From NCBI RefSeq assembly GCF_000756305.1, contig NZ_JRFE01000019.1, forward strand, positions 168,830 to 232,829: a DNA stretch of 64,000 nucleotides, written 5' to 3'. The notes beneath the pieces are model-generated. The model was given only the letters and a program-made list of their open reading frames with translations, made no database searches and was not told the origin of the DNA. The stretch comes from Myxosarcina sp. GI1 (GTDB lineage: Bacteria > Cyanobacteriota > Cyanobacteriia > Cyanobacteriales > Xenococcaceae). Shown here in pieces: positions 48,213 through 57,398 of this stretch. Positions within the stretch are counted from its first letter, which is position 1. The number at the start of each line of letters is the position of its first letter. A program made the position numbers and the translations under genes.

Positions 48213-50129
48213 TTATTTTTCAAGGATATTGGCAATTTCTTTTAAATAAACTCCTTCTAATAACTCTCCCGACTCTAATTCGTATTGTTCGAGTAAACCT
48301 TGGCGTTTGATAGTTATTTGATTGTCTTGCTTGATTACTATAGTTGAGTCGGTAAAAACATCGCGAGCTAACATCATTTCGGTTTCAGAAGGATTGTCTA
48401 ATACCACTAAATCGCTGCCATAGTAAAACATTCCTTCTCTTTCTAATTCTTCTTCATCGTATTCAGCAATTAAAATATTTAGTTTGGGGTTGCGTAGCAA
48501 ATTGAGAATGTTGCAGTTGTAGTAACGATTGAGTACTTTTTCAGAGCGATTGATTAAAATACCTTCGCGACATACCGCACCTACTACCCAATCAGGATGA
48601 AAAGTCAAAATGCGATCGCTCAACTTTTGTAACTCTCGCAGAGTAACGCGATTGAAGGTAACAATGGGAATCCTGGCATCATCACCAGACTTGAAAAAGG
48701 TTTCTAAAATACGAGAAGTAACATCAACTGGTTCGCCGATCGCAGGATTGAGGTGCATATAAACTCCAGGAGCGGCGTTAATTTCAATAATACCAAAATT
48801 ACCTTCTTTCCAGGAAACCGAAATATCTTTAGTAATCACATCGATTCCCAGACAGGTCAGGCGAAAATGCTGGGCGATGTCTTGCGCCAAAATAATATTA
48901 TCGGGGTGAACTCGATTGGTGGCATCAATACTAAATCCTCCCGAAGAGAGATTGGCAACTTTACGCAAGTATACGGCGCGATCGCGATCGACAACGCTAT
49001 CTAAGTCTAAATTTTGCTCTTCTAAATAACGGTGCATCGCTTCATCGGTTTGAATTTTACCCATCGGCGAGGTAGGCGTGTCGCTCCGCTGAGACGAACG
49101 ATTTTCCCGTTCGATTAATTCGCCAATTGTACTGATTCCATCTCCAATTACAAAAGCTGGTTGTCGTTCGATCGCGGCAACAAATCTACCATTGACGCAG
49201 AGTAGGCGAAAATCATGTCCCGCGATGCTATTTTCGATAATAATACTGGCTCGTTCTTCTTCTGGTACGGAAGCTACCGCACGTAAATAAGCTGTTTCTA
49301 ATTCGACTTCGTTTTGCACGTCAGCAGTCACGCCAATTCCTTTATGACCAGAGACTGGTTTTACCGCCAGAGGATAGCCAAGTTCTGCCGCTACTTCTCC
49401 CGCTTCTTGCCAACTTACTACTACATCACCCTGGGGTACTGGAAATCCTAACTCTGCTAAAAATCTTTTGCAGTCATCTTTGAGAGTCGTAAAATCAGAA
49501 TCTAAATGACTATCGGCATCGAAGGTCGTAGCAATTCCGCGAATTTGCTGTTTGCCGTAGCCATACTGCATCAATCTTTCATCCCACAAATAAAAAGCAG
49601 GAATTTTTTTAGCATTGGCAGATCTTAATAAGGCGTAAACCGTCGGACCTCCATAAACCGAGGAGCGAAATACCTGTTGTAAAGAAACAATTTGCTCGGC
49701 AATATTAAAGTCATCTCCTCGTTCGATCGCTTCAAACCAATCCCAAACGCAATAAATTACTTCTCTGGTAGTACGCTGATGTAACGATTCAATGGCAATT
49801 CTCTGGTAGTTTGCCTCTTCTCGTATACTCCAACTCTTAAGGTGCAAATCCATGTCCAGTTGATTGACTTCTGATACCGTACGAGCAAATAATTCCCCGT
49901 GAGACTTGTATTGAGCTTCTAATAAATGAGGGTAGCGATCGCCGATAATAGCCAAGTATTTTTCTATTGGTAAAGGTTGACCGAATTTGGTTAGAGCCAA
50001 GTCAAATACCACCGCAGCACGATTTAGATAGGGATTTGCCCCGACATATTGTCTGATATTAAACAGGTCAAAAATATCTGTATTTCTGGCATTAACGCGA
50101 ACAACTTCGGCAGTATTTTCTGTGAGCAT
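48213..50129 (-). CDS. cphA2: CphA2-type short cyanophycin synthetase
   Basis: The 638-residue protein has the N-terminal and ATP-grasp domains of cyanophycin synthetase (for example LAVKPVSGHKGIGVT, and the conserved TPTSPMGKIQTDEAMHRYLE and YLRKVANLSSGG). The C-terminal Mur-ligase-like part, with its P-loop, is much reduced. Full-length CphA1 is about 870-900 residues; the 600-650-residue type is CphA2, which is known to polymerise beta-aspartyl-arginine dipeptides instead of free amino acids. It is divergent from the cyanophycinase gene, which makes that dipeptide. The ATG start MLTENTAEVVRVNARNTDIF is well placed. Confidence 0.88.
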   Translation of the reverse strand: MLTENTAEVVRVNARNTDIFDLFNIRQYVGANPYLNRAAVVFDLALTKFGQPLPIEKYLAIIGDRYPHLLEAQYKSHGELFARTVSEVNQLDMDLHLKSWSIREEANYQRIAIESLHQRTTREVIYCVWDWFEAIERGDDFNIAEQIVSLQQVFRSSVYGGPTVYALLRSANAKKIPAFYLWDERLMQYGYGKQQIRGIATTFDADSHLDSDFTTLKDDCKRFLAELGFPVPQGDVVVSWQEAGEVAAELGYPLAVKPVSGHKGIGVTADVQNEVELETAYLRAVASVPEEERASIIIENSIAGHDFRLLCVNGRFVAAIERQPAFVIGDGISTIGELIERENRSSQRSDTPTSPMGKIQTDEAMHRYLEEQNLDLDSVVDRDRAVYLRKVANLSSGGFSIDATNRVHPDNIILAQDIAQHFRLTCLGIDVITKDISVSWKEGNFGIIEINAAPGVYMHLNPAIGEPVDVTSRILETFFKSGDDARIPIVTFNRVTLRELQKLSDRILTFHPDWVVGAVCREGILINRSEKVLNRYYNCNILNLLRNPKLNILIAEYDEEELEREGMFYYGSDLVVLDNPSETEMMLARDVFTDSTIVIKQDNQITIKRQGLLEQYELESGELLEGVYLKEIANILEK

Positions 50130-50442
50130 CTCGATTTGACTTTAAGCAACACCGATCTAAAGTACCAGCGAAACAGTACAGTTGCCTCTATCTGAGGTTA
50201 GTAATATTTCAATTGACGTATTCGAGAATCTACAAAAAATTAAATTTCAAATGTTTTACAACAAAATATAAATATGGGGATCGCTAAACTAACAATTGAT
50301 ATTGGCTTTAAAAACTACAAAATTTAGCTATATCTTTTTAAATTTTTGGTAAAACAGCAAAATATATCTAAAGAAACAAGGAAGCGATTGGCAAATATGT
50401 TTTACTTTAATTATTAATTATTTTTGCCATTGGTAGGTAACT
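50130..50442. promoter_or_regulatory. Divergent promoter region cphA2 / cphB
   Basis: This 313-bp AT-rich region must drive both genes. At 50162-50179 GTA and TAC half-sites stand 12 bases apart; a NtcA site needs eight, so I do not call one. No terminator or gene is seen. Confidence 0.5.
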
Positions 50443-51297
50443 ATGGTCGCAATTACTAAAAACAAACAAGATCGTGAAGAAATAGAAAGCTCCGTTTCAG
50501 GATCGCAGAAACAGGGACAACTAATCATTATTGGCGGTGCAGAAGATAAAGAAAGAGAATGTACCATCTTGCGCGAATTTGTTCGACTTTCTGGGGGTAG
50601 AGAAGCTCAGTTGGTAGTAATGACTGTGGCTACAAGTTTGCCAGGAGAAGTAGGAGCGACTTACAGAGATATTTTTGAAAGATTTGGTGCTAAAAGAGTA
50701 GATATTGTCGATACCGAAAGGCGCGAAGATGCTGAAAACTCTAGAGACATAGAGATTATACAGCAAGCGACTGGCGTATTCTTTACTGGTGGCGATCAGG
50801 CTCGCATTACTGATTTGCTTAAAGATACTGAAATCGATCGCTTATTACACCAAAAGTTCGACAGCGGTTTGGTAATTGGCGGAACTAGTGCGGGTGCGGC
50901 AATGATGCCTGAAACTATGATCGTTGAGGGAGATGCCGAAACTCATCCACGTTTGGAAACTGTAACTTTAGAACCAGGTATGGGTTTTCTCTCGGGAGTG
51001 GCGATCGATCAGCACTTCTCTCAAAGAGGAAGATTGGGAAGGCTGGTATCAACTTTAATTCAACAACCTTCCATGCTAGGAATTGGTATTGATGAAAATA
51101 CTGCAATTATCGTTAATGGCGATGAAGTAAGAGTTATAGGTGAAGGTGGCGTGACAATTATCGATCTTGCCGATTTGTCTCATACTAACGTTGACGAATC
51201 TTTGCACGATGAGGCTTTGGCAATTTGTGGTGCCAAACTGCACATTTTACCCGATGGCTATCGATTTAGTCTCAAGCAACGAGATTGTGTTTGCTAA
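50443..51297 (+). CDS. cphB: Cyanophycinase CphB
   Basis: The 284-residue serine peptidase breaks cyanophycin into beta-Asp-Arg dipeptides. The nucleophile is Ser149 in GLVIGGTSAGAAMM, and other family stretches are LIIIGGAEDK, FFTGGDQARI and DQHFSQRGRLGRL. Length and order match cyanobacterial CphB. The first 20 residues are variable, as in relatives. It is divergent from cphA2, forming a compact degradation and re-synthesis locus. A hairpin without a T-tract (51337-51355) lies 40 bp after the stop codon. Confidence 0.97.
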   Translation: MVAITKNKQDREEIESSVSGSQKQGQLIIIGGAEDKERECTILREFVRLSGGREAQLVVMTVATSLPGEVGATYRDIFERFGAKRVDIVDTERREDAENSRDIEIIQQATGVFFTGGDQARITDLLKDTEIDRLLHQKFDSGLVIGGTSAGAAMMPETMIVEGDAETHPRLETVTLEPGMGFLSGVAIDQHFSQRGRLGRLVSTLIQQPSMLGIGIDENTAIIVNGDEVRVIGEGGVTIIDLADLSHTNVDESLHDEALAICGAKLHILPDGYRFSLKQRDCVC

Positions 51298-51336
51298 CTC
51301 AAATTGGCGATCGCTCTTAACATAGCTCGGTAGAGT

Positions 51337-51355
51337 AAATGCGATCGCCGCATTT
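51337..51355 (+). other. Hairpin after cphB
   Basis: AAATGCG - ATCGC - CGCATTT gives a seven-base-pair stem that includes a GCGATCGC HIP1 site. No T-tract follows, so it is not a clear intrinsic terminator; it may protect the transcript end. Confidence 0.45.
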
Positions 51356-51375
51356 GAGAAAGTCTATTTAAAGAA

Positions 51376-51447
51376 ATGTTTGAGCAAACCTTCCTAAATA
51401 TCGATCTTTTAGAGGAGCAAAGGAAAGAAAAGACGAAAAATTGCTAG
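51376..51447 (+). other. Short frame resembling the N-terminus of HsdM
   Basis: ATG to TAG encodes only 23 residues, MFEQTFLNIDLLEEQRKEK and four more. The first ten residues match the very conserved start of Type I methylase HsdM (MFEQTFKNID...). Nothing like HsdM follows. It could be a gene-start remnant or chance. Confidence 0.25.
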
Positions 51448-51569
51448 TTGTCTAAATAAGTTCGTGAGGAGATAAAGCGATATTTGCAGTAGTTAATGCT
51501 CAAATAAATTTTATCAATAGCTTCAAGCTGGCAAGCTCTCGTTCGCGTTGATTTGTCAACCAGAGAGTT

Positions 51570-52403
51570 TTATTGAGTATAACCAGAAAAAATCGTTCCA
51601 TCGGGCATAGTTGCACCATCTAAGTTAGGACGAGACAAATAAGATTTTTCGTAGTCTTCTGAAAATATATAATTGGGAAGTTTGGCACCTAACAAGTTTG
51701 CTTCCTTGAAATTAACGTTACTGATTTTAGATTTACTTAGATCTGAGTGTTCTAGATTAGCCCCTTGAAGATTAGAGGAAGTTAAATATGTTTCTCTTAA
51801 ATTGGCACTACTAAGATTGGCATTTTTCAACTCAACGTTGTATAAGTCGGCTTCTGTGAGATTAGCCTCTTTTAAATTGGCTTCTGTAAAATCGACCCCC
51901 GATGAGTAAACCTTTTCTAAGTTGGCTTCTATGAGATTAGCCTCTTTTAAATTAGCTTTATGTAAATCGGCATTTTTTAAATTAGCATAGCTAAGATTTC
52001 CCTGTTCTAAATCGACTTTTCTTAGGTTAGCTCCTGATAAATTAGCCCCCTCTAAATTAGCTTTCTTTAGCGAAGCAGAAAAATCGACATCGCAAGTCTC
52101 TGATAATCCCCATCCAGTATCAATATCGTACCAACTCAATTGAGCATTACTTAAATTAGCCTGTTGTAAGTTAGCACCATCTAAATTAGCTTTGACTAAC
52201 ATAGCTCCCGACAAATCTGCACCTGCTAAATCTGCACCACTTAAATCGGCATCGCCTAAGTAACATCCTGGACATTTTTTAGTTTCAAGCAACCGCTTTA
52301 GATGTCTAGGTTTAGTAGTCTGTTTACTCAAACAATCCTTTCCATAGCATCCCGAAAGGAAAACGAGCATAAAAATTGCAGCAGTTAAAGGCTTAAGTTG
52401 CAT
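51570..52403 (-). CDS. Pentapeptide-repeat lipoprotein
   Basis: The 277-residue protein begins with a lipoprotein signal peptide (residues 1-18) with lipobox LSGC and lipidated Cys19. About 35 pentapeptide units of the A(D/N)Lxx kind follow from residue 52 (for example GADLAGADLSGAMLVKANLD), which fold into a right-handed square beta helix. Two interruptions are seen, near 95-112 (SWYDIDTGWGLSETCDVDF) and at the end. Two cysteine-bearing stretches (GKDCLSK, KKCPGC) precede the repeats. The protein should sit in a membrane facing the periplasm or lumen. Pentapeptide proteins are many in cyanobacteria and their roles mostly unknown. Confidence 0.9.
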   Translation of the reverse strand: MQLKPLTAAIFMLVFLSGCYGKDCLSKQTTKPRHLKRLLETKKCPGCYLGDADLSGADLAGADLSGAMLVKANLDGANLQQANLSNAQLSWYDIDTGWGLSETCDVDFSASLKKANLEGANLSGANLRKVDLEQGNLSYANLKNADLHKANLKEANLIEANLEKVYSSGVDFTEANLKEANLTEADLYNVELKNANLSSANLRETYLTSSNLQGANLEHSDLSKSKISNVNFKEANLLGAKLPNYIFSEDYEKSYLSRPNLDGATMPDGTIFSGYTQ

Positions 52404-52645
52404 TTCTTTAATACCATAAACATTAGAAACAAATACTTAATCAGCAAGCGAGCAGATAATTTGTTAACCATCTCATTTCTAGTCATATAGATAGTAAGAA
52501 AGGTGTTTTGGTCTTAACCTAAACAAAGTTCCGTTAGCATCTCAAACCCAATCGCCTTAATAACCGCTCTCATCACTACCAATATCGAGCGCATTTTTCT
52601 CTCTTTCAATGCGATCGCTCTACCTCATCACCAAACACGATCGCA

Positions 52646-52927
52646 CTAATAAACTTCATCATGAGTCCCAATTGATTCTAAGAGAATTGCTTGTGTTTGT
52701 TCGTATTCAACAAATTTGAAAATAATTCTTAGATCGTAGCCCGCACTGCAAGCATAAGAATCTTTAAGCTCTCCTTTTAATTTGTGAGTTTTTAATCGTG
52801 CTTGAAACGGATATGAGCAGAGTAGCTCTATGGTATTTTGAATATTTTGAGCTAATTGAGGTTGTCTTTTGATAATTTTGCGAGCATTTCTAACAAAGGC
52901 ATTAGAGCGTAATAAGACAAACTTCAC
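52646..52927 (-). CDS. RelE/YafQ-type toxin
   Basis: Using the GTG at 52925-52927, this is a 93-residue protein, VKFVLLRSNAFVRNARKI and onward. Family features include LKTHKLKGELKDSYACSAG, YDLRIIFKF and LLESIGTHDEVY. RelE-type toxins cut mRNA on the ribosome. The GTG overlaps the TGA of the antitoxin gene as GTGA, which is the usual arrangement and decides the start; a longer ATG frame exists at 52972 but lies inside the antitoxin. The residues look intact. Confidence 0.88.
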   Translation of the reverse strand: MKFVLLRSNAFVRNARKIIKRQPQLAQNIQNTIELLCSYPFQARLKTHKLKGELKDSYACSAGYDLRIIFKFVEYEQTQAILLESIGTHDEVY

Positions 52928-53136
52928 GAAAGAATTTCCTTCATCAGTTGCTCTAGTGTAACAGGTTGACATTCACCTCGCTCGAATTCTTGTTGAGCTT
53001 CTCTAACATCTTTAACCACATCGGCTCTTTTTTGTTCTCTCAAACGATTTTGTAAAATACGAATCAAGTCTTCTCGCTCTTCTATAGAAAGTTGTTCTGC
53101 TGCTTCTAAAATTTCTCCAAAGTTTATCTGTGCCAT
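52924..53136 (-). CDS. Antitoxin of the RelE-type pair
   Basis: The 70-residue acidic and helical protein, MAQINFGEILEAAEQLSIEE and onward, belongs to the small antitoxins found before RelE/ParE-like toxins in cyanobacteria. The helix SIEEREDLIRILQNRLREQ is typical. The C-terminal part (EFERGECQPVTLEQLMKEIL) would wrap the toxin. It lies first and overlaps the toxin gene by four bases (GTGA), so both are translated together. Confidence 0.85.
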   Translation of the reverse strand: MAQINFGEILEAAEQLSIEEREDLIRILQNRLREQKRADVVKDVREAQQEFERGECQPVTLEQLMKEILS

Positions 53137-53451
53137 GATATTTTTTTTAATAGCTCACTAAGATTATAAGATCTATTATCTTCAGCTTTATTTGATGAGT
53201 AAGTAATCGAGACTATTCGCTCTAATTGAAAGACAAGCAATCGCGCCATTAGGATACTTAGTATGTAGATAAAAAGTAGGTTAAATACCCTTCATCAATT
53301 TAAGTCAATCGCGCTCGCTCGGAGTTACTTTAACTTATGCGGCGATCGCCATCAGATTTTTGGAATAATTATCTTTGAATCTAGAGGCTATTGGATTCAA
53401 AAGCGGTTAGATTAGTGCTAATCAAAATTTCTATTTCTAATCCCAAACAAG
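53137..53451. promoter_or_regulatory. Divergent gap, antitoxin / rodA
   Basis: These 315 bp include promoters of the toxin-antitoxin operon and rodA. A near-perfect palindrome GATTAGTGCTAATC at 53409-53422, about 30 bp before the rodA start codon, may be an operator. No other structure is evident. Confidence 0.45.
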
Positions 53452-54756
53452 ATGCCTGCTAAATCTCGCTCGAAATTACTTTATCTCAGCAAATATCTGC
53501 ATACAGTAGTTCAGCCCTGGCAACAACTCGACTGGCTGTTGCTGCTGTTAGTAATCGGCGTAACTATATTTGGCGGCTTGACGATTCACAGTACGGAGTT
53601 AGCAGAAGGATTAGATCGCGCCTATCAACATATTTCTATCGGTGCCATTGGCTTGGTTATTGCTCTGTTACTTTCTCGCTGGCGTTATCAATCTCTATTG
53701 CAGTGGCATTGGTTAGTTTACGCTTTAACCAATGCTTCTTTAATTGCGGTAATGATAACTGGAGTAACCGCTAAAGGCGCACAACGCTGGATTACAGTTG
53801 CAGGTTTTAACATTCAACCGTCAGAGTTTGCCAAAATTGGTGTAATTATTACTCTGGCAGCCTTACTGCATAATGAAAATACTTCCAAAATGAGCGCGAT
53901 CGCCCGTACTCTAGCAATTACTGCCGTTCCCTGGGGGCTGGTATTTTTGCAGCCAGACTTAGGTACTTCGTTGGTATTTGGAGTAATAGTAATCACCATG
54001 CTCTATTGGGCAAATACCAATCCAGGATGGTTGATTTTACTTGTATCTCCTTTAATTTCAGCTATTTTATATCATGTCTATCTTCCTGTCTGGTTAATTT
54101 GGGTGTTAGTTATGGCAGGCATAGCCTGGCTGAGTTTCCCCGTAAAAATAGTAGCCTTCTTGGCAGCGAGCGCGCTAAATTTGGCGGCGGTAGAGTTAGG
54201 CAATGTCTTTTGGGGACTGCTCAAAGACTATCAAAAAGCCAGATTGATTTTATTTCTCGATCCAGAGAAAGATCCTCTGGGAGGAGGCTATCATTTAATT
54301 CAATCGCGTATTGCGATTGGTGCGGGACAGTTAAGCGGTAGGGGATGGCATCATGGAACCCAAACTCAACTTAACTTTATTCCCGAACAGCATACTGACT
54401 TTATATTTTCGGCAGTAGGAGAAAATTTAGGCTTTGTTGGCTGTATGATTTTGTTGCTAGTTTTCTGGGCAATCTGCTTTCGTTTAGTTTGGATTGCGGC
54501 TACGGCAAAAGATAACTTCGGTTCTCTGCTGGCAATTGGTTTTCTTTCAGTTATTGCTTTTCAGGTAATTATTAATATCAGCATGACTATTGGACTAGCT
54601 CCAATTACTGGTATACCCCTGCCCTGGATGAGTTACGGGCGATCGGCTTTACTCTCTAACTTTATCGCGATCGGCTTGGTAGAATCTGTCGCCTATCATC
54701 GAGTTAGTAAGAAGAAACGTTACAGACTTCTGCCTTCAGGAGCGAAGCGAAGTTAA
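53452..54756 (+). CDS. rodA: Rod-shape SEDS glycosyltransferase RodA
   Basis: This 434-residue membrane protein has about ten hydrophobic segments. SEDS marks include GAQRWITVAGFNIQPSEFAKI, FLQPDLGTSLVFG, DPLGGGYHLIQSRIAIGAG, GWHHGTQTQLNFIPEQHTDF and GIPLPWMSYGRSALL. The sequence FIPEQHTDFIFSA and FLQPDLG mark RodA against FtsW. It polymerises peptidoglycan in side-wall growth. The last residues (LLPSGAKRS) are encoded by GAGCGAAGCGAAG, which looks like repeat-derived sequence. The stop codon overlaps the end of the FHA-ABC transporter gene on the other strand by three bases. Confidence 0.93.
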   Translation: MPAKSRSKLLYLSKYLHTVVQPWQQLDWLLLLLVIGVTIFGGLTIHSTELAEGLDRAYQHISIGAIGLVIALLLSRWRYQSLLQWHWLVYALTNASLIAVMITGVTAKGAQRWITVAGFNIQPSEFAKIGVIITLAALLHNENTSKMSAIARTLAITAVPWGLVFLQPDLGTSLVFGVIVITMLYWANTNPGWLILLVSPLISAILYHVYLPVWLIWVLVMAGIAWLSFPVKIVAFLAASALNLAAVELGNVFWGLLKDYQKARLILFLDPEKDPLGGGYHLIQSRIAIGAGQLSGRGWHHGTQTQLNFIPEQHTDFIFSAVGENLGFVGCMILLLVFWAICFRLVWIAATAKDNFGSLLAIGFLSVIAFQVIINISMTIGLAPITGIPLPWMSYGRSALLSNFIAIGLVESVAYHRVSKKKRYRLLPSGAKRS

Positions 54757-57227
54757 AAAATATCTTTGCGACGTTGCACTATTAGAGTAACAATTGCATA
54801 AGCTAAAGCATGAACGACTAAAATTCCCCAGTTCAAAGCCAAGTTTTCCCAGGTGGCATTGTATACCGAACTAGGCTGAAAAATGTCTGCTAGCATTTCC
54901 GTCTCTAATCCTGGCATTTCGGGAGGTGCCATAGCATTTACATTAGCTAGCGAACCAAAAGCTCCAATCGACCAGCGACTTAGCATTAGCCAGGAAAGCT
55001 TGCTCGACCAACCTTCTAAAGTAAACAACACGCCTGAAAAAATTATCTGAGGTATCATCACTAAAGGTAAAATACCGTTACCTTCATTTTCAGTTTTAAC
55101 CACTGCAGAAAGCATCAAACTTAGACTGGTACTGGCAACAAGAGTTAAAAAGGTAGTAATTGCAAAGCCAACTGACCAGGGAATCAGATTTGACTCTGGC
55201 GCATCAAAAACTAAAAGAACTACCAGAGTAATCAAAATAGTTTGCGCTAAAGCAATTCCTCCGCGAATTAGTAGCTTGGACGAGAGATAGGGAATTAAAC
55301 CGAGATTGAGCAGCCGTTCGCGAAAATAAATCCCTTCTTCTTTGACAATTTCGCGAATTGCATTAGAAAGACCGAGCCAAATCGCAACGCAGCTAAAAAT
55401 AAACAACAGTCTTAGTGCTAGAGAAGCTTGAGTTGCGCTGGGAACATCGACTATACTTAGTGGTTTTTCGTTACGTAGGGGTAAGCCTGTTAGAGCAATG
55501 GTAATTGGTCCTGCTAGCAAAGTTAAGATTAAACTATTGGTATCGCGACTAACTAGTTTCCAGTAACGTCGAGCTAGTAGTGATAATTGTGCTAAAGGTG
55601 AAATACCCGTCTTAACTGCCGCATTTGATTTTTGCTGTATTTCTTTACCAGGACTGAGAGAACTTTCGATATAGGCTTCGTATAGTGAGGACTTAGAATA
55701 AGTATCAGACCAATAATCGACCCGTTCTAAAATGGCTTCTTCGTTTTTGCCTTTATTTAATTCGATGTAAATATCGGCAAAATCATTAAATTTTTCGTCG
55801 ATAAATTTTCCCGAATGCTGCTGAAAGAAAGACAGAGCTTCTTGAGGAGGTCCATAATAACAGAGTTTGCCTCCCAAACCCATAAAAGCAATGCGATCGC
55901 AAATACCAATATTATCTGTAGCATGAGTAACTAAAGCAATAGTTCTGCCTAAATCTGCCTGTTCGCGCAGTAGCTGCATCATTTCTTTATCCAAACCAGG
56001 ATCTAGACCAGAAGTAGGTTCGTCGAGAAAAAACAGCTTGGGGTTGGCTAACAATTCTACGCCGATACTAACCCGCTTGCGCTGTCCACCGCTGAGTTTG
56101 GACACCAAACTATGACGGACGTGAGAAAGTTTAACTTGTTCTAGAGTGTTAGTAATTACTTTACCGATATTAGTATCGGGAGGAAGCCGTAGTTGACAGG
56201 CATACTTTAAAACCTCCTCAACAGTTAGCTCGCGGTGAATAATATCATCCTGGGGAACATAACCTACCTGAGAACGGTAAACTGCCCAATTTTGCCGCAA
56301 ATCGTCACCATTTAAGTAAATATTACCTGAAGACGTTGGAGCAATTCCTAACAAAGACTTCATTAGAGTTGATTTACCAGCACCACTACCCCCTACCAAA
56401 GCAACTAGCTGTCCTGGTTCGATAACTAGTGAAACATCATTGAGAATAATTTTTTCTTTGCCTCGTTTGTCTTTTACCTTGCGTACCAGTTGATGGGCAT
56501 CAATACGAACCCGATCTGTAGCGTTTTTAAGCTCTAAAGCATCTCCCGTGTAAATCAGAATATAAGGACCAATTTGAATAGCATCTCCTGGTTCGAGTCG
56601 ATGCCGCTTTTCTAAGCGATTGCCGTTGACAAAAGTTCCGTTGGTACTACGATCTTGTAAGATGTGACTGCCTTGGCGATCGGCATAGATAGTTGCATGG
56701 AGACGAGATACTGTAGGTGCATCTAGTTGAATCGACGCACGATGATTGGGATTTGGGGATCTGCCCAACTCTACGAGATCGTTTTGCAAACCAGTCAATT
56801 CCAAGCGATGTAGTTTTGGTACAGATACATTACTGCTTCTAGGATTCTGGTAAGTCAGACTAATTTGATACCGAGGATCTTGACCGATGTATAATTGTTC
56901 GCCGCTTTTCAGTAAATGACCTTCAGTAAAGTTAATTCTAGTTTGATTGAGAAAAATGCCGTTACCTCTTTTTTTGGCGCGATGCCTTTGGCTAGCTTCG
57001 CAATCGCCATCAAAAATGCGATAGCTTTTACCTTCTTTTTGGATAATTGCCTGGCGGCGCGAAACAATTGTCCAATCTTGCGGTACCTGTATCGTTGCCC
57101 ATTTAGGATCTCTTCCGAGGCGGTTGACCTCGTCGCTCAGTCTCAAGCGTACTACTTTACCTCGATTGTTTAACTCAATGTAAGGTTCTATATTGACAAC
57201 AGTTGCTTGAGAAAAACGATCTGTCAT
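54753..57227 (-). CDS. FHA-FHA-ABC transporter (ABCG-like half-transporter)
   Basis: The 824-residue protein has two FHA domains (about 30-120 and 150-225, with GRDPKWATIQV and GRSPNPNHRASIQLD), an ABC ATPase domain (about 240-470) and a six-helix ABC-2 type membrane domain (about 590-815). The Walker A is GGSGAGKSTLMKS, the signature LSGGQRKRVSIG and the Walker B LFFLDEPTSGLDP. FHA domains bind phosphothreonine, so this exporter is probably controlled by Ser/Thr kinases. The cargo is unknown. Such FHA-ABC proteins are typical of cyanobacteria. It converges on rodA and overlaps its stop codon. Confidence 0.93.
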   Translation of the reverse strand: MTDRFSQATVVNIEPYIELNNRGKVVRLRLSDEVNRLGRDPKWATIQVPQDWTIVSRRQAIIQKEGKSYRIFDGDCEASQRHRAKKRGNGIFLNQTRINFTEGHLLKSGEQLYIGQDPRYQISLTYQNPRSSNVSVPKLHRLELTGLQNDLVELGRSPNPNHRASIQLDAPTVSRLHATIYADRQGSHILQDRSTNGTFVNGNRLEKRHRLEPGDAIQIGPYILIYTGDALELKNATDRVRIDAHQLVRKVKDKRGKEKIILNDVSLVIEPGQLVALVGGSGAGKSTLMKSLLGIAPTSSGNIYLNGDDLRQNWAVYRSQVGYVPQDDIIHRELTVEEVLKYACQLRLPPDTNIGKVITNTLEQVKLSHVRHSLVSKLSGGQRKRVSIGVELLANPKLFFLDEPTSGLDPGLDKEMMQLLREQADLGRTIALVTHATDNIGICDRIAFMGLGGKLCYYGPPQEALSFFQQHSGKFIDEKFNDFADIYIELNKGKNEEAILERVDYWSDTYSKSSLYEAYIESSLSPGKEIQQKSNAAVKTGISPLAQLSLLARRYWKLVSRDTNSLILTLLAGPITIALTGLPLRNEKPLSIVDVPSATQASLALRLLFIFSCVAIWLGLSNAIREIVKEEGIYFRERLLNLGLIPYLSSKLLIRGGIALAQTILITLVVLLVFDAPESNLIPWSVGFAITTFLTLVASTSLSLMLSAVVKTENEGNGILPLVMIPQIIFSGVLFTLEGWSSKLSWLMLSRWSIGAFGSLANVNAMAPPEMPGLETEMLADIFQPSSVYNATWENLALNWGILVVHALAYAIVTLIVQRRKDIF

Positions 57228-57398
57228 TGGTATTTAATAATTTAATAGTGTATTTTTGGCAGCGGTCGTGCTACAAAAAAAATTATATATCTAACCCTTT
57301 GTTACTAGTCCAGTCCATACAGCTTTTTGATTGTCTTTATAGATAATCGATACAAACTCTTCTTGATTCTTAACTAAGTTTGATGAATTAAGCTCAGT

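Noticed and set aside
50162-50179. NtcA-like site between cphA2 and cphB
   Set aside because: GTA and TAC are 12 bases apart; NtcA sites need eight.
52510-52600. Short minus-strand frame MRSILVVMRAVIKAIGFEML
   Set aside because: Only 26 residues and no ribosome-binding site; I could not link it to a family.
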